From positions 1-36,163 of the forward strand of contig QKMY01000065.1 of NCBI GenBank assembly GCA_003242895.1: 36,163 nt of DNA, written 5' to 3'. Under the pieces are notes generated by a model. It was given only the letters and a program-made list of their open reading frames with translations. It was not told where the DNA came from and did not search any database. Shown in pieces: positions 25,575 to 34,159 of the stretch. The DNA is from Candidatus Margulisiibacteriota bacterium. Its GTDB lineage: Bacteria; Margulisbacteria; Riflemargulisbacteria; GWF2-39-127. The first letter of the stretch is position 1, and the number at the start of each line of letters is the position of its first letter. Position numbers and translations under genes: made by a program.

Positions 25575-26432
25575 TTATGACAACACTTCCGCCGCACCCA
25601 CAATCTCAGCAATCTCCGTTGTTATCATTGCCTGCCTCAATCGATTTAAGGTCAACCCAAGATTATTGAGGACCTCCTGGGCATTGTCAGTTGCAGACTG
25701 CATAGCAGCCATACGAGCCGCTTGTTCCGCTGCAAAACTTTCCACTACGAATCTGTAGACCTGAAAGGTGATATGCTGTTTCAAAAGCGAATCGATAACT
25801 GTTTCGCTGGATGGCTCATAAATATATTCGATAGATTCGACTCTCTTATTATTTTCAAAAATCGTCATCGGCAATAATTGAATATTCGTTACTGTCTGCA
25901 CACTGGCAGATTTAAATTCATTATATACAATATTAATACGACTATATTTTTTTTCTAAATAGTAAGCAATGATCATTTCTACGATCTCAGCAACATCGGA
26001 ATATTGAAAACCTTCAATAAAGTTAATATATTGACCCTCAATGGCATATTTTCTCCTTTGAAAATAAGTTAATCCTATCTTTCCAATACAAATAAGGGAA
26101 AAATTCCGGTATTTTCCGGCATTAATATATCTATTCACTTCACGAATAACATTTCCATTAAAACTTCCGCATAAGCCACGGTCACTTGTTATTATAACGA
26201 TTAGTGCATTATGGCTTTCATGTAATTGGAAAAACTGATGCGAACCCATTTCTATTCCTGCAGACATATCAGCTATTAATTCATATAGCATATTTGAATA
26301 AGGACGAGTTTTATTCAAACGCTGCTCAGCTCGATAGATCATTGCTGCCGATACCATCTTAAGCGCTTCGGTGATTTTCTTTATCTTGGAAATACCTTGA
26401 ATATTTCTTCTGATATCAAGGAGGCTTGCCAT
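25575..26432 (-). CDS. atpG: F-type ATP synthase gamma subunit
   Basis: Gamma is the rotating shaft. The N-terminal helix SLLDIRRNIQGISKIKKITEALKMV and the C-terminal helix LTLNRLRQAMITTEIAEIVGAAE form the characteristic coiled coil. The central Rossmann-like domain has VIITSDRGLCGSFNGNV. At 285 residues it is normal. The ATG overlaps the atpA stop by one base (TAATG), indicating translational coupling. Confidence 0.97.
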   Translation of the reverse strand: MASLLDIRRNIQGISKIKKITEALKMVSAAMIYRAEQRLNKTRPYSNMLYELIADMSAGIEMGSHQFFQLHESHNALIVIITSDRGLCGSFNGNVIREVNRYINAGKYRNFSLICIGKIGLTYFQRRKYAIEGQYINFIEGFQYSDVAEIVEMIIAYYLEKKYSRINIVYNEFKSASVQTVTNIQLLPMTIFENNKRVESIEYIYEPSSETVIDSLLKQHITFQVYRFVVESFAAEQAARMAAMQSATDNAQEVLNNLGLTLNRLRQAMITTEIAEIVGAAEVLS

Positions 26433-27946
26433 TATATCCCTGCCTTATAATATTGTTTGAAGGCTTCAATAGCTGAATTAATATTGTTTCTTAATTGATC
26501 ATCCAGTGCATTTTTATTATCAATTTCTTCGAGGAAATCAGGATGCTCATTTTCAATAAATTCGAGCAGTCCAGATTCAAATTTTCTTATTTTTTCAACG
26601 GGAATATCATTCAAGAAATTATTGACAACAGCGTACAGTGAAATTACTTGCCTGCTGATATCCAGTGGTTGATATTGATCTTGCTTTAATACTTCAACAA
26701 GTCGTTTCCCCTTTTCGAGTTGAGCCTGACTCGTTTTATCCAGTTCAGTCCCGAATTGCGCAAATGATTCGATATCCCGATATTGTGCCATGTCAAGTCG
26801 TAATGCCCCGGACACCTCTTTCATGGCTTTTATCTGAGCACTACCTCCAACTCGAGATACGGATAGCCCAACGTCAATCGCAGGCCTGACCCCTGCATTA
26901 AAAAGCTCTGATCGCAAATAGATTTGACCATCAGTTATTGAAATAATATTTGTTGGTATATATGCAGAAATATCACCAGCCTGAGTCTCGACTATCGGAA
27001 GCGCAGTCATACTCCCCCCACCCTTATCGTCGCTATACTTTACGGACCTTTCCAGTAGCCGAGAATGAATATAGAAAATGTCACCCGGATAAGCTTCTCT
27101 TCCTGGCGGGCGCCTCAACAGTAGAGAGATCTGGCGGTATGCTTTAGCGTGGTTGGATAGATCATCATAGACTATAAGCACATCGTTGCCATTATCCATG
27201 AAATCTTCCGCCATTGAACAGGCAGCATAAGGTGCAATATATTGAAGTGTTGCAGTATCGCTTGCTGTAGCTGAAACAACTATCGAATAAGCCATCGCAT
27301 TATAATCCCGTAATAATTTAACTACATGCGCCACCGTAGAATCTTTTTTACCTATCGCAACATAAATACAGATGACATTTTTTCCGAGCTGATTGATGAT
27401 TGTATCGAGCGCAATTGCAGTCTTTCCAGTTTTTCTGTCACCAATTATCAACTCGCGTTGGCCTCTTCCGATAGGGATCATAGAATCAATCGCCTTAAGT
27501 CCTGTTTGAAGTGGTTGTTTGACAGGTTGCCTGTCTATTACCCCGGGAGCACCCCTTTCAATAGGTCTCCATTTTTTTGTTTTAATCTCTCCTAATCCGT
27601 CGATAGGCTGACCTAACGGATTAACAACTCTTCCCAGCAGTTGCTCTCCAACAGGTACGCCAACAACCCTTCCTGTCGTTCGTACTTTGTCTCCTTCCTG
27701 TATATTAGTATCTGATCCCAGGATGATACATCCAATATTATTTTCTTCGAGATTAAGAGCGATCCCAAATGTATCATTACCAAAGGCTAAAAGTTCTCCC
27801 GACTTTGCATTCATAAGTCCGTAAATACGGGCAATATTATCGCCTACCTGAATAACTGTACCAAGGTCTTCTATCTCTACCTTTTGCTCATATTGTTTTA
27901 TACGATTAGTCAGTATCTCAACGATCTCTTCCGGCCTAATATTCAT
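26432..27946 (-). CDS. atpA: F-type ATP synthase alpha subunit
   Basis: Alpha forms the non-catalytic half of the F1 hexamer. The Walker A loop [15 protein letters not shown], the Walker B-like [17 protein letters not shown] and the [13 protein letters not shown] block are all present, as is the adenine-site [11 protein letters not shown]. The frame extends to a GTG at 27958, but ATG 27946 is better: GGTGGTGG lies five bases before it and the protein then begins [12 protein letters not shown], as in other alpha subunits (504 residues). It is coupled to atpG by TAATG. Confidence 0.98.
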   Translation of the reverse strand: MNIRPEEIVEILTNRIKQYEQKVEIEDLGTVIQVGDNIARIYGLMNAKSGELLAFGNDTFGIALNLEENNIGCIILGSDTNIQEGDKVRTTGRVVGVPVGEQLLGRVVNPLGQPIDGLGEIKTKKWRPIERGAPGVIDRQPVKQPLQTGLKAIDSMIPIGRGQRELIIGDRKTGKTAIALDTIINQLGKNVICIYVAIGKKDSTVAHVVKLLRDYNAMAYSIVVSATASDTATLQYIAPYAACSMAEDFMDNGNDVLIVYDDLSNHAKAYRQISLLLRRPPGREAYPGDIFYIHSRLLERSVKYSDDKGGGSMTALPIVETQAGDISAYIPTNIISITDGQIYLRSELFNAGVRPAIDVGLSVSRVGGSAQIKAMKEVSGALRLDMAQYRDIESFAQFGTELDKTSQAQLEKGKRLVEVLKQDQYQPLDISRQVISLYAVVNNFLNDIPVEKIRKFESGLLEFIENEHPDFLEEIDNKNALDDQLRNNINSAIEAFKQYYKAGI

Positions 27947-28028
27947 CGTTACCACCACCTTGATCTTACATGAACCGTTGTTGTTTATTAATAAAAAGAG
28001 TGAGCGCCTTATGCCTATTTGATGTTGA

Positions 28029-28559
28029 TTAAAGCTCGCGAAACTCCTCTAGCCGAGACTGCAATGATAGATTGATAAATTTATCCAAATAAGTAATTAC
28101 GATTCCCCCAATTAGCGACTTATTGATCTTTACATTTAAGATAATTTTTTTTTCCAGTCTTTTTTCTAACGATGCGATAGCAGCTTCTACATTTGTATCG
28201 CTTAGCGGAAAGGGTGTATGAATTACAGCATAAACAATCCCCATTAATTCGTTATACTTCTCTTCAATAAGAGTTAACATACCATCCAGATACATTATTC
28301 TTTTTTCAGTAACAATCAAGATAAAAAAGTTCATTATATAATTATTTATAGGCTGGATTCTTATAAGGATTTCATTGAACATACCTATTTTTTCTACATC
28401 ACTCACTCTTGGGTCTTTTAGGTAAAGATATATTTTCTTATTATCATCGAAGATTTTTTTTAAATGGATAAGAATAACTAAGGTAACGTCCAAATCTTTT
28501 TCTTGAATTGCGTCAATGAGAGATTGAACATATCGAGCAATCACCATTCTGTTATCCAT
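28029..28559 (-). CDS. atpH: F-type ATP synthase delta subunit
   Basis: Delta (OSCP) ties F1 to the peripheral stalk. The N-terminal helical bundle starts near [18 protein letters not shown] and contains [23 protein letters not shown] in pieces. The C-terminal part has [11 protein letters not shown]-type sequence (written [15 protein letters not shown]) that marks the family. It is about 176 residues. ATG 28559 is preferred over the upstream TTG 28565; CGGAAA lies about 10 nt before it. It follows atpF by 14 bp, and a 70-bp gap separates it from atpA. Confidence 0.93.
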   Translation of the reverse strand: MDNRMVIARYVQSLIDAIQEKDLDVTLVILIHLKKIFDDNKKIYLYLKDPRVSDVEKIGMFNEILIRIQPINNYIMNFFILIVTEKRIMYLDGMLTLIEEKYNELMGIVYAVIHTPFPLSDTNVEAAIASLEKRLEKKIILNVKINKSLIGGIVITYLDKFINLSLQSRLEEFREL

Positions 28560-28573
28560 AGGCAATTTCCGGT

Positions 28574-29050
28574 TTAGATCCCAGCGATCAAGTTCTCAGT
28601 AAGTTTGTCATTAATTTCTTTGGTAATATTTTTTGTTAATATCTGCTCAGTCAATATAGTGCTCAAATATAAAACTTCTTCACTTAATTTCTTTCTTGCT
28701 TTTTCCATATCACTACTTATCTCATCTTTAGCTTGATTCACGAGTCGAAGAGCATGGCCATTAGCCTCATCCAGCATTTTTTCATGAACTTTCCTCGCAC
28801 TATCTTTTGATTTATTTATAATTTCTAAAGCAAGTCTACGAGCATTATTCAGATTATCCTGACCTTCTTTAATAAGATGCTTTGCTTCCGACTCTTGATA
28901 ATTGATATCCTTCATAGCCTGACTAATTTTACTCTCACGCGTATCAAGAAAATTAATTACAGGTTGATAAAACAACCTTTTCAGGATGTATAGAAATACG
29001 AGAAAGTTAACGATCTGCATTATGAGATCATAAATATTGATTTCGATCAT
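28574..29050 (-). CDS. atpF: F-type ATP synthase b subunit
   Basis: Subunit b is the membrane-anchored peripheral stalk. One membrane helix (LIMQIVNFLVFLYILKRLFY, about residues 7-26) is followed by a long charged coiled coil (about 30-158) beginning with PVINFLDTRESKISQAM. The open frame reaches a GTG at 29095, next to the stop of the preceding gene. ATG 29050 has GAGGTA five bases upstream and gives the usual short periplasmic N-terminus and a typical 158-residue length. Confidence 0.95.
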   Translation of the reverse strand: MIEINIYDLIMQIVNFLVFLYILKRLFYQPVINFLDTRESKISQAMKDINYQESEAKHLIKEGQDNLNNARRLALEIINKSKDSARKVHEKMLDEANGHALRLVNQAKDEISSDMEKARKKLSEEVLYLSTILTEQILTKNITKEINDKLTENLIAGI

Positions 29051-29094
29051 AACTACCTCTACATTCTGTTCGTTTTCGACAGTATTGCTTGTCA

Positions 29095-29352
29095 CTATCC
29101 TTTAACGACAAAAATAAGAATTAAAGCAATAATTAAAGCATATATACTATTTGATTCAGTTACTGCCTGGCCTATCAACATAGTTCTCGTTATAATATTT
29201 GCCTGATCAGGTCTCTTTGCAACACTTTCACAGGCTTTCGCTGCAGCATAACCTTCACTTAACCCTGCTCCGATTGCTCCAATTCCCATAGCAATACCAG
29301 CACCTAGCAAAGCTGCAACTCGTATTAATTCAGGACCTGTAATATTTACCAT
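29095..29352 (-). CDS. atpE: F-type ATP synthase c subunit, single hairpin, sodium-type ligands
   Basis: A normal two-helix rotor protein of 85 residues with a polar loop KRPDQ. The ion-binding carboxylate is E66 followed by S67 (GQAVTESNSIY), and helix 1 carries E33 in GLSEGYAA. In the sodium c ring of Ilyobacter tartaricus the corresponding ligands are Gln32, Glu65 and Ser66. A Glu at the Gln32 position is the known two-carboxylate sodium motif of Fusobacterium nucleatum. The family knowledge therefore predicts sodium coupling. The ribosome site GGGGGG is strong, 15 bp after the larger c gene, with which it shares clear sequence similarity. Confidence 0.95.
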   Translation of the reverse strand: MVNITGPELIRVAALLGAGIAMGIGAIGAGLSEGYAAAKACESVAKRPDQANIITRTMLIGQAVTESNSIYALIIALILIFVVKG

Positions 29353-29367
29353 AATAGCCCCCCCTTT

Positions 29368-29847
29368 TTATACAAAAAAGATCAATATTAAAGCAATAAC
29401 AAGCGAAAATATTGCTGTCGTCTGCGAAACAGACTGCCCGATAAGCATGGTAACTACAATAACATTATTCTTCCTCGGCTGACGGGCAACCCCCAAACAC
29501 GCTTTTCCAACCGGCAGACTTGCTCCGAGACCGGCACCAAAGGTCCCGATTCCTATGCATATTCCCGAGGCCAAATAGGCAATTCCTGTTACTAATCCTG
29601 AACCGGCCCCACCCTGAAAAATTAGAATCAATGCCGTTACAAGAGCAAAGATACTTGAACTCTCAGCAACTGCTTGTCCTACCAGCATAGTATTCACAAT
29701 TCTCACCGATGCTGCCGGCTGCCGGGTTATTGCTTCTGAGGCTTTTGCCGCAGCATGTCCCTCTCCCAGTCCGGCTCCAACCACTCCCAGACCAAGTGCA
29801 ATTGCAGCCCCAAAATATCTAAAAACCATAGAATAATCAATGTCCAA
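29368..29847 (-). CDS. duplicated four-helix c subunit with only one ion-binding hairpin
   Basis: The protein (about 159 residues) is two c-subunit hairpins in tandem joined by a short GGAGSG linker. Each hairpin keeps its own polar RQP loop. Hairpin 1 has E29 (GLGEGHAA) and E62-S63 (GQAVAESSSIF), a full sodium-type site. Hairpin 2 has Ala (A109, GLGASLPV) and Gln plus Thr (Q142-T143, GQSVSQTTAIF) at those places, so its carboxylate is lost. One site per four helices is the hallmark of V-type rotors and of the c1 subunit in Acetobacterium woodii. The start is uncertain: TTG 29847 has GGGGTG four bases upstream; TTG 29859 and ATG 29829 are alternatives that do not alter the helices. Confidence 0.9.
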   Translation of the reverse strand: MDIDYSMVFRYFGAAIALGLGVVGAGLGEGHAAAKASEAITRQPAASVRIVNTMLVGQAVAESSSIFALVTALILIFQGGAGSGLVTGIAYLASGICIGIGTFGAGLGASLPVGKACLGVARQPRKNNVIVVTMLIGQSVSQTTAIFSLVIALILIFFV

Positions 29848-29942
29848 GCAACACCCCAAACTTCACATTATTATATTAATTCCATAAATTAGTCGAGATA
29901 TATCATATGATATTTTTAGCGTCAACGATTATTTAAGCTACA

Positions 29943-30764
29943 TTAATCTCTCACTTTTATTGCAATATATGTTAATGCCAGCATAGTAAATACAAATGCC
30001 TGGACTACCCCCTCAACTAATCCGAAAAAAAATTGCAGCGCTATAGGTACTACCAAATTTGACACTAATCTGGAGACTATAAGGAGAACTAGAGATCCCC
30101 CAAGTATATTGCCAAAAAGACGTAACGAATGGGAAGTTACTTTTGCAATCTCTTCAATAATATTAAGCGGAAATAAATACCAGACGGGATGAAAATACGT
30201 TTTTAGATAACCGGAAAGCCCTTTTTTCTTTATGGTCGTTCCATGAACTATTATTGCAACCATTATTCCCATACCCAGATCAGTTGAGAGATACCTTGTC
30301 GGTTCTGCGAACTCCGGGATCGAAAAAAGAAAAGAATACCATTCACTTTCTGGGATAGTTAAAGAAACATTAAAAAAGTTGTGATAATGTATTTGGGCCA
30401 TCGTTAATCCAAATATTTTTAATATCAATGATATGCTTGTTCCAAGAATAACAAACAAGTTAGGAATTATCCCGATCAGATTACACAACAAGATAAAAAT
30501 AAATATTGTAGCTATAAGTGGGGTATAGGAATAATAACTTGGACCGAGCGATGAAATGACCAAATCTCTAAAAAAATTAATAAATAATTCAGCAATGCTT
30601 TGAACTCTTCCTGGAACTACCTTCAAATTTTTTGAAACCCAGAGTGCAAAGCCAATGCCGGCAATCATAATAATCCACGTCATTGCCATGATAGTCGTAT
30701 TTATTGTTATCAGTCTGCCAAATAATGTAAATGAGAAATATGAAACTTCGAAGATCCCGTTCAT
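29943..30764 (-). CDS. atpB: F-type ATP synthase a subunit
   Basis: Subunit a forms the ion half-channels beside the rotor. Five to six membrane helices are visible. The essential arginine lies in HSLRLFGNILGGSLVLLIVS, and the conserved NLIGIIPNLF and LVEGVVQAFVFTMLALTYI blocks are present. At 273 residues it is normal. The ATG at 30764 has AAGGATG upstream. The gap of 95 bp to the first c gene is the widest in the membrane part of the operon and contains a 14-bp palindrome (29900-29913). Confidence 0.97.
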   Translation of the reverse strand: MNGIFEVSYFSFTLFGRLITINTTIMAMTWIIMIAGIGFALWVSKNLKVVPGRVQSIAELFINFFRDLVISSLGPSYYSYTPLIATIFIFILLCNLIGIIPNLFVILGTSISLILKIFGLTMAQIHYHNFFNVSLTIPESEWYSFLFSIPEFAEPTRYLSTDLGMGIMVAIIVHGTTIKKKGLSGYLKTYFHPVWYLFPLNIIEEIAKVTSHSLRLFGNILGGSLVLLIVSRLVSNLVVPIALQFFFGLVEGVVQAFVFTMLALTYIAIKVRD

Positions 30765-30839
30765 GAATACATCCTTACTCTTACAGCAAGAACACTATGG
30801 GAATAATATCATTTCAAACAACTAAGGATTTTACCGGTG

Positions 30840-31211
30840 TTATTTTGATAAACAATAATATTCTATGAATTCTTTTAATACACAGATAATTGTTATTGAG
30901 AACAACCCGATTACCATTGAAATAACATTTATCCGGGGAAATAAAAAAGGGATCAAAAAAGCCATTATAAGATATATATATTTTGAGACAACTAGCTTAA
31001 TTATTACATTTTTAGTAACCTTACCTTTTTCAATTTGATCAAGATACTTGATAGTTTGATTAAAAATGATAATCCTAAAGCTTGCGCCCCAAAGCAATCC
31101 CGGGATCAAAGTCTTGTTAAGCAGGAAAAAAAATATTAATAATATACCAATTAAAATGAATTCAGCCTGTAATACTATGGTACGGTAACGGTTAATGGTT
31201 CTTATGGTCAT
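30840..31211 (-). CDS. atpI: AtpI-like membrane protein of the ATP synthase operon
   Basis: AtpI proteins help assemble the c ring and may transport magnesium or calcium. About four hydrophobic helices are visible (starting ILIGILLIFFFLL, LLWGASFRIIIF, YIYLIMAFLIPFLF and VIGLFSITIICVL). Sequence identity in this family is low, so the call rests on topology and position between atpZ and atpB. The frame extends to TTG 31232; ATG 31211 is used here, although its ribosome site is weak. Either start overlaps the end of atpZ, which implies coupling. Confidence 0.8.
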   Translation of the reverse strand: MTIRTINRYRTIVLQAEFILIGILLIFFFLLNKTLIPGLLWGASFRIIIFNQTIKYLDQIEKGKVTKNVIIKLVVSKYIYLIMAFLIPFLFPRINVISMVIGLFSITIICVLKEFIEYYCLSK

Positions 31212-31428
31212 CTTCCGTAGTAATCTTGCCAATGAGCTTATAAGCCTGATAAAATCCGCTGATAACTCCGAGAATGATAAATACGAACAATACTAAGCCC
31301 TTACCTCCGACTTTATTATCTAGAAAAAAGCCAATAAGAAAGAATATAACAATAGTAGATCCCAATGTAAAACCCAGTTGCATGGTAACTCCCACGTATT
31401 GAAGTATTTTGTTCCAGTCATTACTCAT
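31192..31428 (-). CDS. atpZ: AtpZ-like small membrane protein
   Basis: AtpZ (gene-1 type) proteins have two membrane helices and work with AtpI in c-ring assembly or divalent-cation transport. The 78 residues show YVGVTMQLGFTLGSTIVIFF as helix 1, the conserved FFLDNKVG turn, and GLVLFVFIILGVISGFYQAY as helix 2. ATG 31428 is preferred over GTG 31437 because the protein then begins MSNDWNKIL, as in the family. It is the first gene of the atp operon. Confidence 0.87.
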   Translation of the reverse strand: MSNDWNKILQYVGVTMQLGFTLGSTIVIFFLIGFFLDNKVGGKGLVLFVFIILGVISGFYQAYKLIGKITTEDDHKNH

Positions 31429-31468
31429 CTTTTCCACAAACTAAGTCTCATAATTCTATTATGCTAAG

Positions 31469-31497
31469 AATGTATAACTATTTTTGTTTTTTTTCAA
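31469..31497 (-). promoter_or_regulatory. candidate promoter of the atp operon
   Basis: On the minus strand TTGAAA (31492-31497), a 17-bp spacer and TACATT (31469-31474) lie about 40 bp before atpZ, in the only sizeable gap upstream of the operon. Confidence 0.5.
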
Positions 31498-31533
31498 TAC
31501 TATTTTATATGCAATATGTGAGTAACTCCGGGA

Positions 31534-31878
31534 TTAATAAAATAATATCCGATCACCGATCTTCAGGTGTTTGTCTTGATAAGCGTCAGGATGACATTCT
31601 ATGACTTTTTTGGTACCCCAGATCATTCTACCGATTCTATGAGGTGGTAAAACCTCATAACCAATAATCGCATTATTGGAATTGAGATGAATAACACCAA
31701 TCGTATATTTCATAAAGAAAGAATGAACAGAACTACAATTATCAATAATTAACGGTTCCTCAGTTAAAATGCTCGTTGTACCTAATAGCCCTTGCAATCT
31801 ATCCATAAAACCAGTTGTGAGGCGGGCTCTTGAGAAAATTATTGATCTATCTTTTTGTATTCTTATATTTTTTTTCAT
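31534..31878 (-). CDS. DUF192 family protein
   Basis: The 114 residues carry the family pattern: GFMDRLQGLLG, LIIDNCSSVHSFFM, IGVIHLNSNNAI and the closing HLKIGDRILFY. The biochemical role of DUF192 is not established. Unlike many members, this one has no signal peptide; it starts MKKNIRIQKDRS and so should be cytoplasmic. It follows prmC by 56 bp on the same strand and precedes the atp promoter. A weak GGGGAATAG ribosome site is present. Confidence 0.88.
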   Translation of the reverse strand: MKKNIRIQKDRSIIFSRARLTTGFMDRLQGLLGTTSILTEEPLIIDNCSSVHSFFMKYTIGVIHLNSNNAIIGYEVLPPHRIGRMIWGTKKVIECHPDAYQDKHLKIGDRILFY

Positions 31879-31934
31879 TTCTGCTATTCCCCGGTTAAAT
31901 CATGAGTTGATATAAATTCATCAGATTTTTTTGG

Positions 31935-32807
31935 TTAACGTACTGTTCCGGTGACGATACGGTCTATATCTTGGTAATCTTTATAAAATTTAATATTTTT
32001 CACACCACTATCAATAAGCAGCTGATTAATAGACTCATTAATATCATAACCTATTTCAAAAATAACAGAAGACTCATGTCGATAATTTTTACACTTATTA
32101 AGGATTTGGCGATAAAACATCAAACCATCAATACCACCATCTAGCGCTGATACCGGTTCTTTCTTAACTTCTTCACTGAGGGTTTCTAAATCAGAAGTTA
32201 AAATGTAGGGGGGATTCGAAATAACATACAATTTATTGTTAAATAAGGAGTTAAAATCAAGATCGATAATCCCTTTATTAATACATTTAAGATTTTTCAC
32301 GTTATACCTATTGGCATTTTTTTGAGTGATTTCCATAGCCTTTATGCTTTTTTCAACAGCAACTACATTGTATTCAGGAAAGCTATCAGATAAGGCAATA
32401 GAAATACAGCCACTTCCTGAGCCGATATCCAAAATAGTTAATTCTTTATTTAAAGGTCGACCTTCTTTAATTGCATCAATTGCAACTTCAACTAATAGCT
32501 CGGTTTCAGGTCTAGGGATAAGAACATTTTCATCAACATAGAGTTCATAATCGAGAAAATAAGCCTTTTTAAATATATATTGATAGGGAATATGGCGAAC
32601 TCGCTGAGATATTATTTTTCGATAATTGGCAAGTTCTTCATCATTAAGAGGTTTTTCAAATTTAAGAAATAATTGCAGCCTGGGTAAATGAAGAGTCTCT
32701 GAAAGTAATACCTCAGCTTCGTATTTTGGATTATCTATATTATGCTTTTCAAGATATTCATATGACCATTTTAGGATTTTTATAATAGTCCAGGAAGATT
32801 CAGTCAT
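31935..32807 (-). CDS. prmC: release-factor glutamine methyltransferase PrmC
   Basis: PrmC methylates the Gln of the GGQ motif in RF1 and RF2 to promote peptide release. The N-terminal five-helix substrate domain (about 1-85) includes PKYEAEVLLSETL and QRVRHIPYQYIFKKAYF. The AdoMet domain has PRPETELLVE, ILDIGSGSGCISIAL and the catalytic ISNPPYI, followed by EPVSALDGGIDGL. At 290 residues it is typical. It lies 42 bp after prfA, its substrate gene, an arrangement conserved across bacteria. The start lacks an evident Shine-Dalgarno. Confidence 0.96.
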   Translation of the reverse strand: MTESSWTIIKILKWSYEYLEKHNIDNPKYEAEVLLSETLHLPRLQLFLKFEKPLNDEELANYRKIISQRVRHIPYQYIFKKAYFLDYELYVDENVLIPRPETELLVEVAIDAIKEGRPLNKELTILDIGSGSGCISIALSDSFPEYNVVAVEKSIKAMEITQKNANRYNVKNLKCINKGIIDLDFNSLFNNKLYVISNPPYILTSDLETLSEEVKKEPVSALDGGIDGLMFYRQILNKCKNYRHESSVIFEIGYDINESINQLLIDSGVKNIKFYKDYQDIDRIVTGTVR

Positions 32808-32849
32808 GGGTTATTTCTCGATTATTTAAGCTTGATTACTGAGATAACG

Positions 32850-33914
32850 TTATTCAGTCTTCATTTTTTCAAGTCGATCAACAGCGAGCAATGCCTCGAT
32901 GATTTCATCAATATCACCGGTTAAAATATCATTAAGTTTATACAATGTTAAACCGATACGATGATCTGTAACCCTTCCCTGCGGGAAATTATAGGTCCTA
33001 ATCTTCTCACTTCTATCGCCAGATCCAACAAGCAATTTTCTAGTTGAAGATATCTCTTTATTCTGCTGTTCCACTTGAGATTCAAAGATTTTGGCTTTTA
33101 AGAGATGCATTGCTTTATCTTTGTTTTGGTGCTGACTCCTTCCGTCCTGACATGCGACAGCTACGCCGGTTGGAATATGTGTAACTCTCACTGCTGAATC
33201 AGTTTTATTAATATGCTGACCTCCTGCTCCTGAAGCACGATAGGTATCAATTCTCAAATCATTCGGATTGATCTGGATATCCACATCTTCCACTTCCGGC
33301 AATACTGCAACGGTAACTGCTGACGTATGTATCCTACCACTCGCTTCTGTTTCCGGAACCCTTTGCACTCGATGAGTACCGCTTTCATATTTTAACTTCC
33401 CATAAACAGAGTCGCCTTTAACAAGGAGAATTACTTTACTCAATCCCCCCATGTCGGATTCTGTCTGCTCAATTAGTTCAACCTGCCAACCCTTTTTCTC
33501 TATGTAACGAGAATACATATTCAAGAGATCGCGTGTAAAAAGAGAAGCTTCTTCTCCACCTGTCCCACTCCTAATTTCAAGGTAAGCATTTTTATTATCA
33601 TTAGGATCGCGAGGCAGTAATAATAGTTTTAACTCATCTTGAATTTTTTCCAAGTGTTCCTTCGAAGTCTGAAACTCTTCTTGAGCCAGCTCAATCATAT
33701 CTCGATCATTTGACTCAGTTAATATCTCGGAGGCTTCGTCCATCTGTTTTTTTATTGTTTTGTACTCTCTATATTTTACAATAGTCTCTTTCAAGTCTGA
33801 ATATTGTTTAGAGTATTCTGCGTACTTCTTCTGGTCACTTAATACATCAGGTGAACCCAGCAAACGCTCAATTTCATCATATTTGATTTCAATATCTTCT
33901 AATTTTCTAAACAT
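32850..33914 (-). CDS. prfA: peptide chain release factor 1
   Basis: RF1 ends translation at UAA and UAG. The catalytic GGQ is in RASGAGGQHINKTDSAVR. The stop-codon tripeptide reads PET in RVQRVPETEASGRIHTSA, which fits the PxT of RF1, whereas RF2 has SPF. The N-terminal coiled coil (about 1-95) and the C-terminal RIGLTLYKLNDILTGD are also typical. The frame extends to TTG 33926, but ATG 33914 follows GGGAT at suitable spacing and gives MFRKLEDIEIKYDEIE (354 residues). It is cotranscribed with prmC. Confidence 0.97.
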   Translation of the reverse strand: MFRKLEDIEIKYDEIERLLGSPDVLSDQKKYAEYSKQYSDLKETIVKYREYKTIKKQMDEASEILTESNDRDMIELAQEEFQTSKEHLEKIQDELKLLLLPRDPNDNKNAYLEIRSGTGGEEASLFTRDLLNMYSRYIEKKGWQVELIEQTESDMGGLSKVILLVKGDSVYGKLKYESGTHRVQRVPETEASGRIHTSAVTVAVLPEVEDVDIQINPNDLRIDTYRASGAGGQHINKTDSAVRVTHIPTGVAVACQDGRSQHQNKDKAMHLLKAKIFESQVEQQNKEISSTRKLLVGSGDRSEKIRTYNFPQGRVTDHRIGLTLYKLNDILTGDIDEIIEALLAVDRLEKMKTE

Positions 33915-33982
33915 TTTTAATCCCAACTTATTATTTGTAACTTATTTCCAAATTGATAAAATTATTGTTTAAGATATCCTTT

Positions 33983-34012
33983 ATATTACTCATAAAAAGC
34001 TTTCCTTGACAA
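33983..34012 (-). promoter_or_regulatory. candidate promoter of prfA-prmC
   Basis: On the minus strand TTGTCA (34007-34012), an 18-bp spacer and TAATAT (33983-33988) lie about 65 bp before prfA. The rest of the 245-bp gap up to DUF1385 shows only a weak hairpin near 34120-34155. Confidence 0.5.
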
Positions 34013-34159
34013 TATCAACAGTACTCCATGAATTGTTATCAATTAATTAATCCAGAACCTGTTTCCTGCAAATCATCCAAGCCTATTCTTCTCTTTAATA
34101 AGCTTAAATTGCTTAAACAACTTCTCTTATGGCTCATAGCTAACTTAAGAGGTTTTAGG

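Noticed and set aside
29900-29913. 14-bp palindrome ATATCATATGATAT between atpB and the first c gene
   Set aside because: Very AT-rich and short; it could tune c-subunit expression but is within chance expectation for this composition.
34120-34155. Hairpin CTCTTA/TAAGAG downstream of DUF1385 as terminator
   Set aside because: The stem is only 6 bp with a long loop and there is no clean U-run, so it does not meet the standard for an intrinsic terminator.
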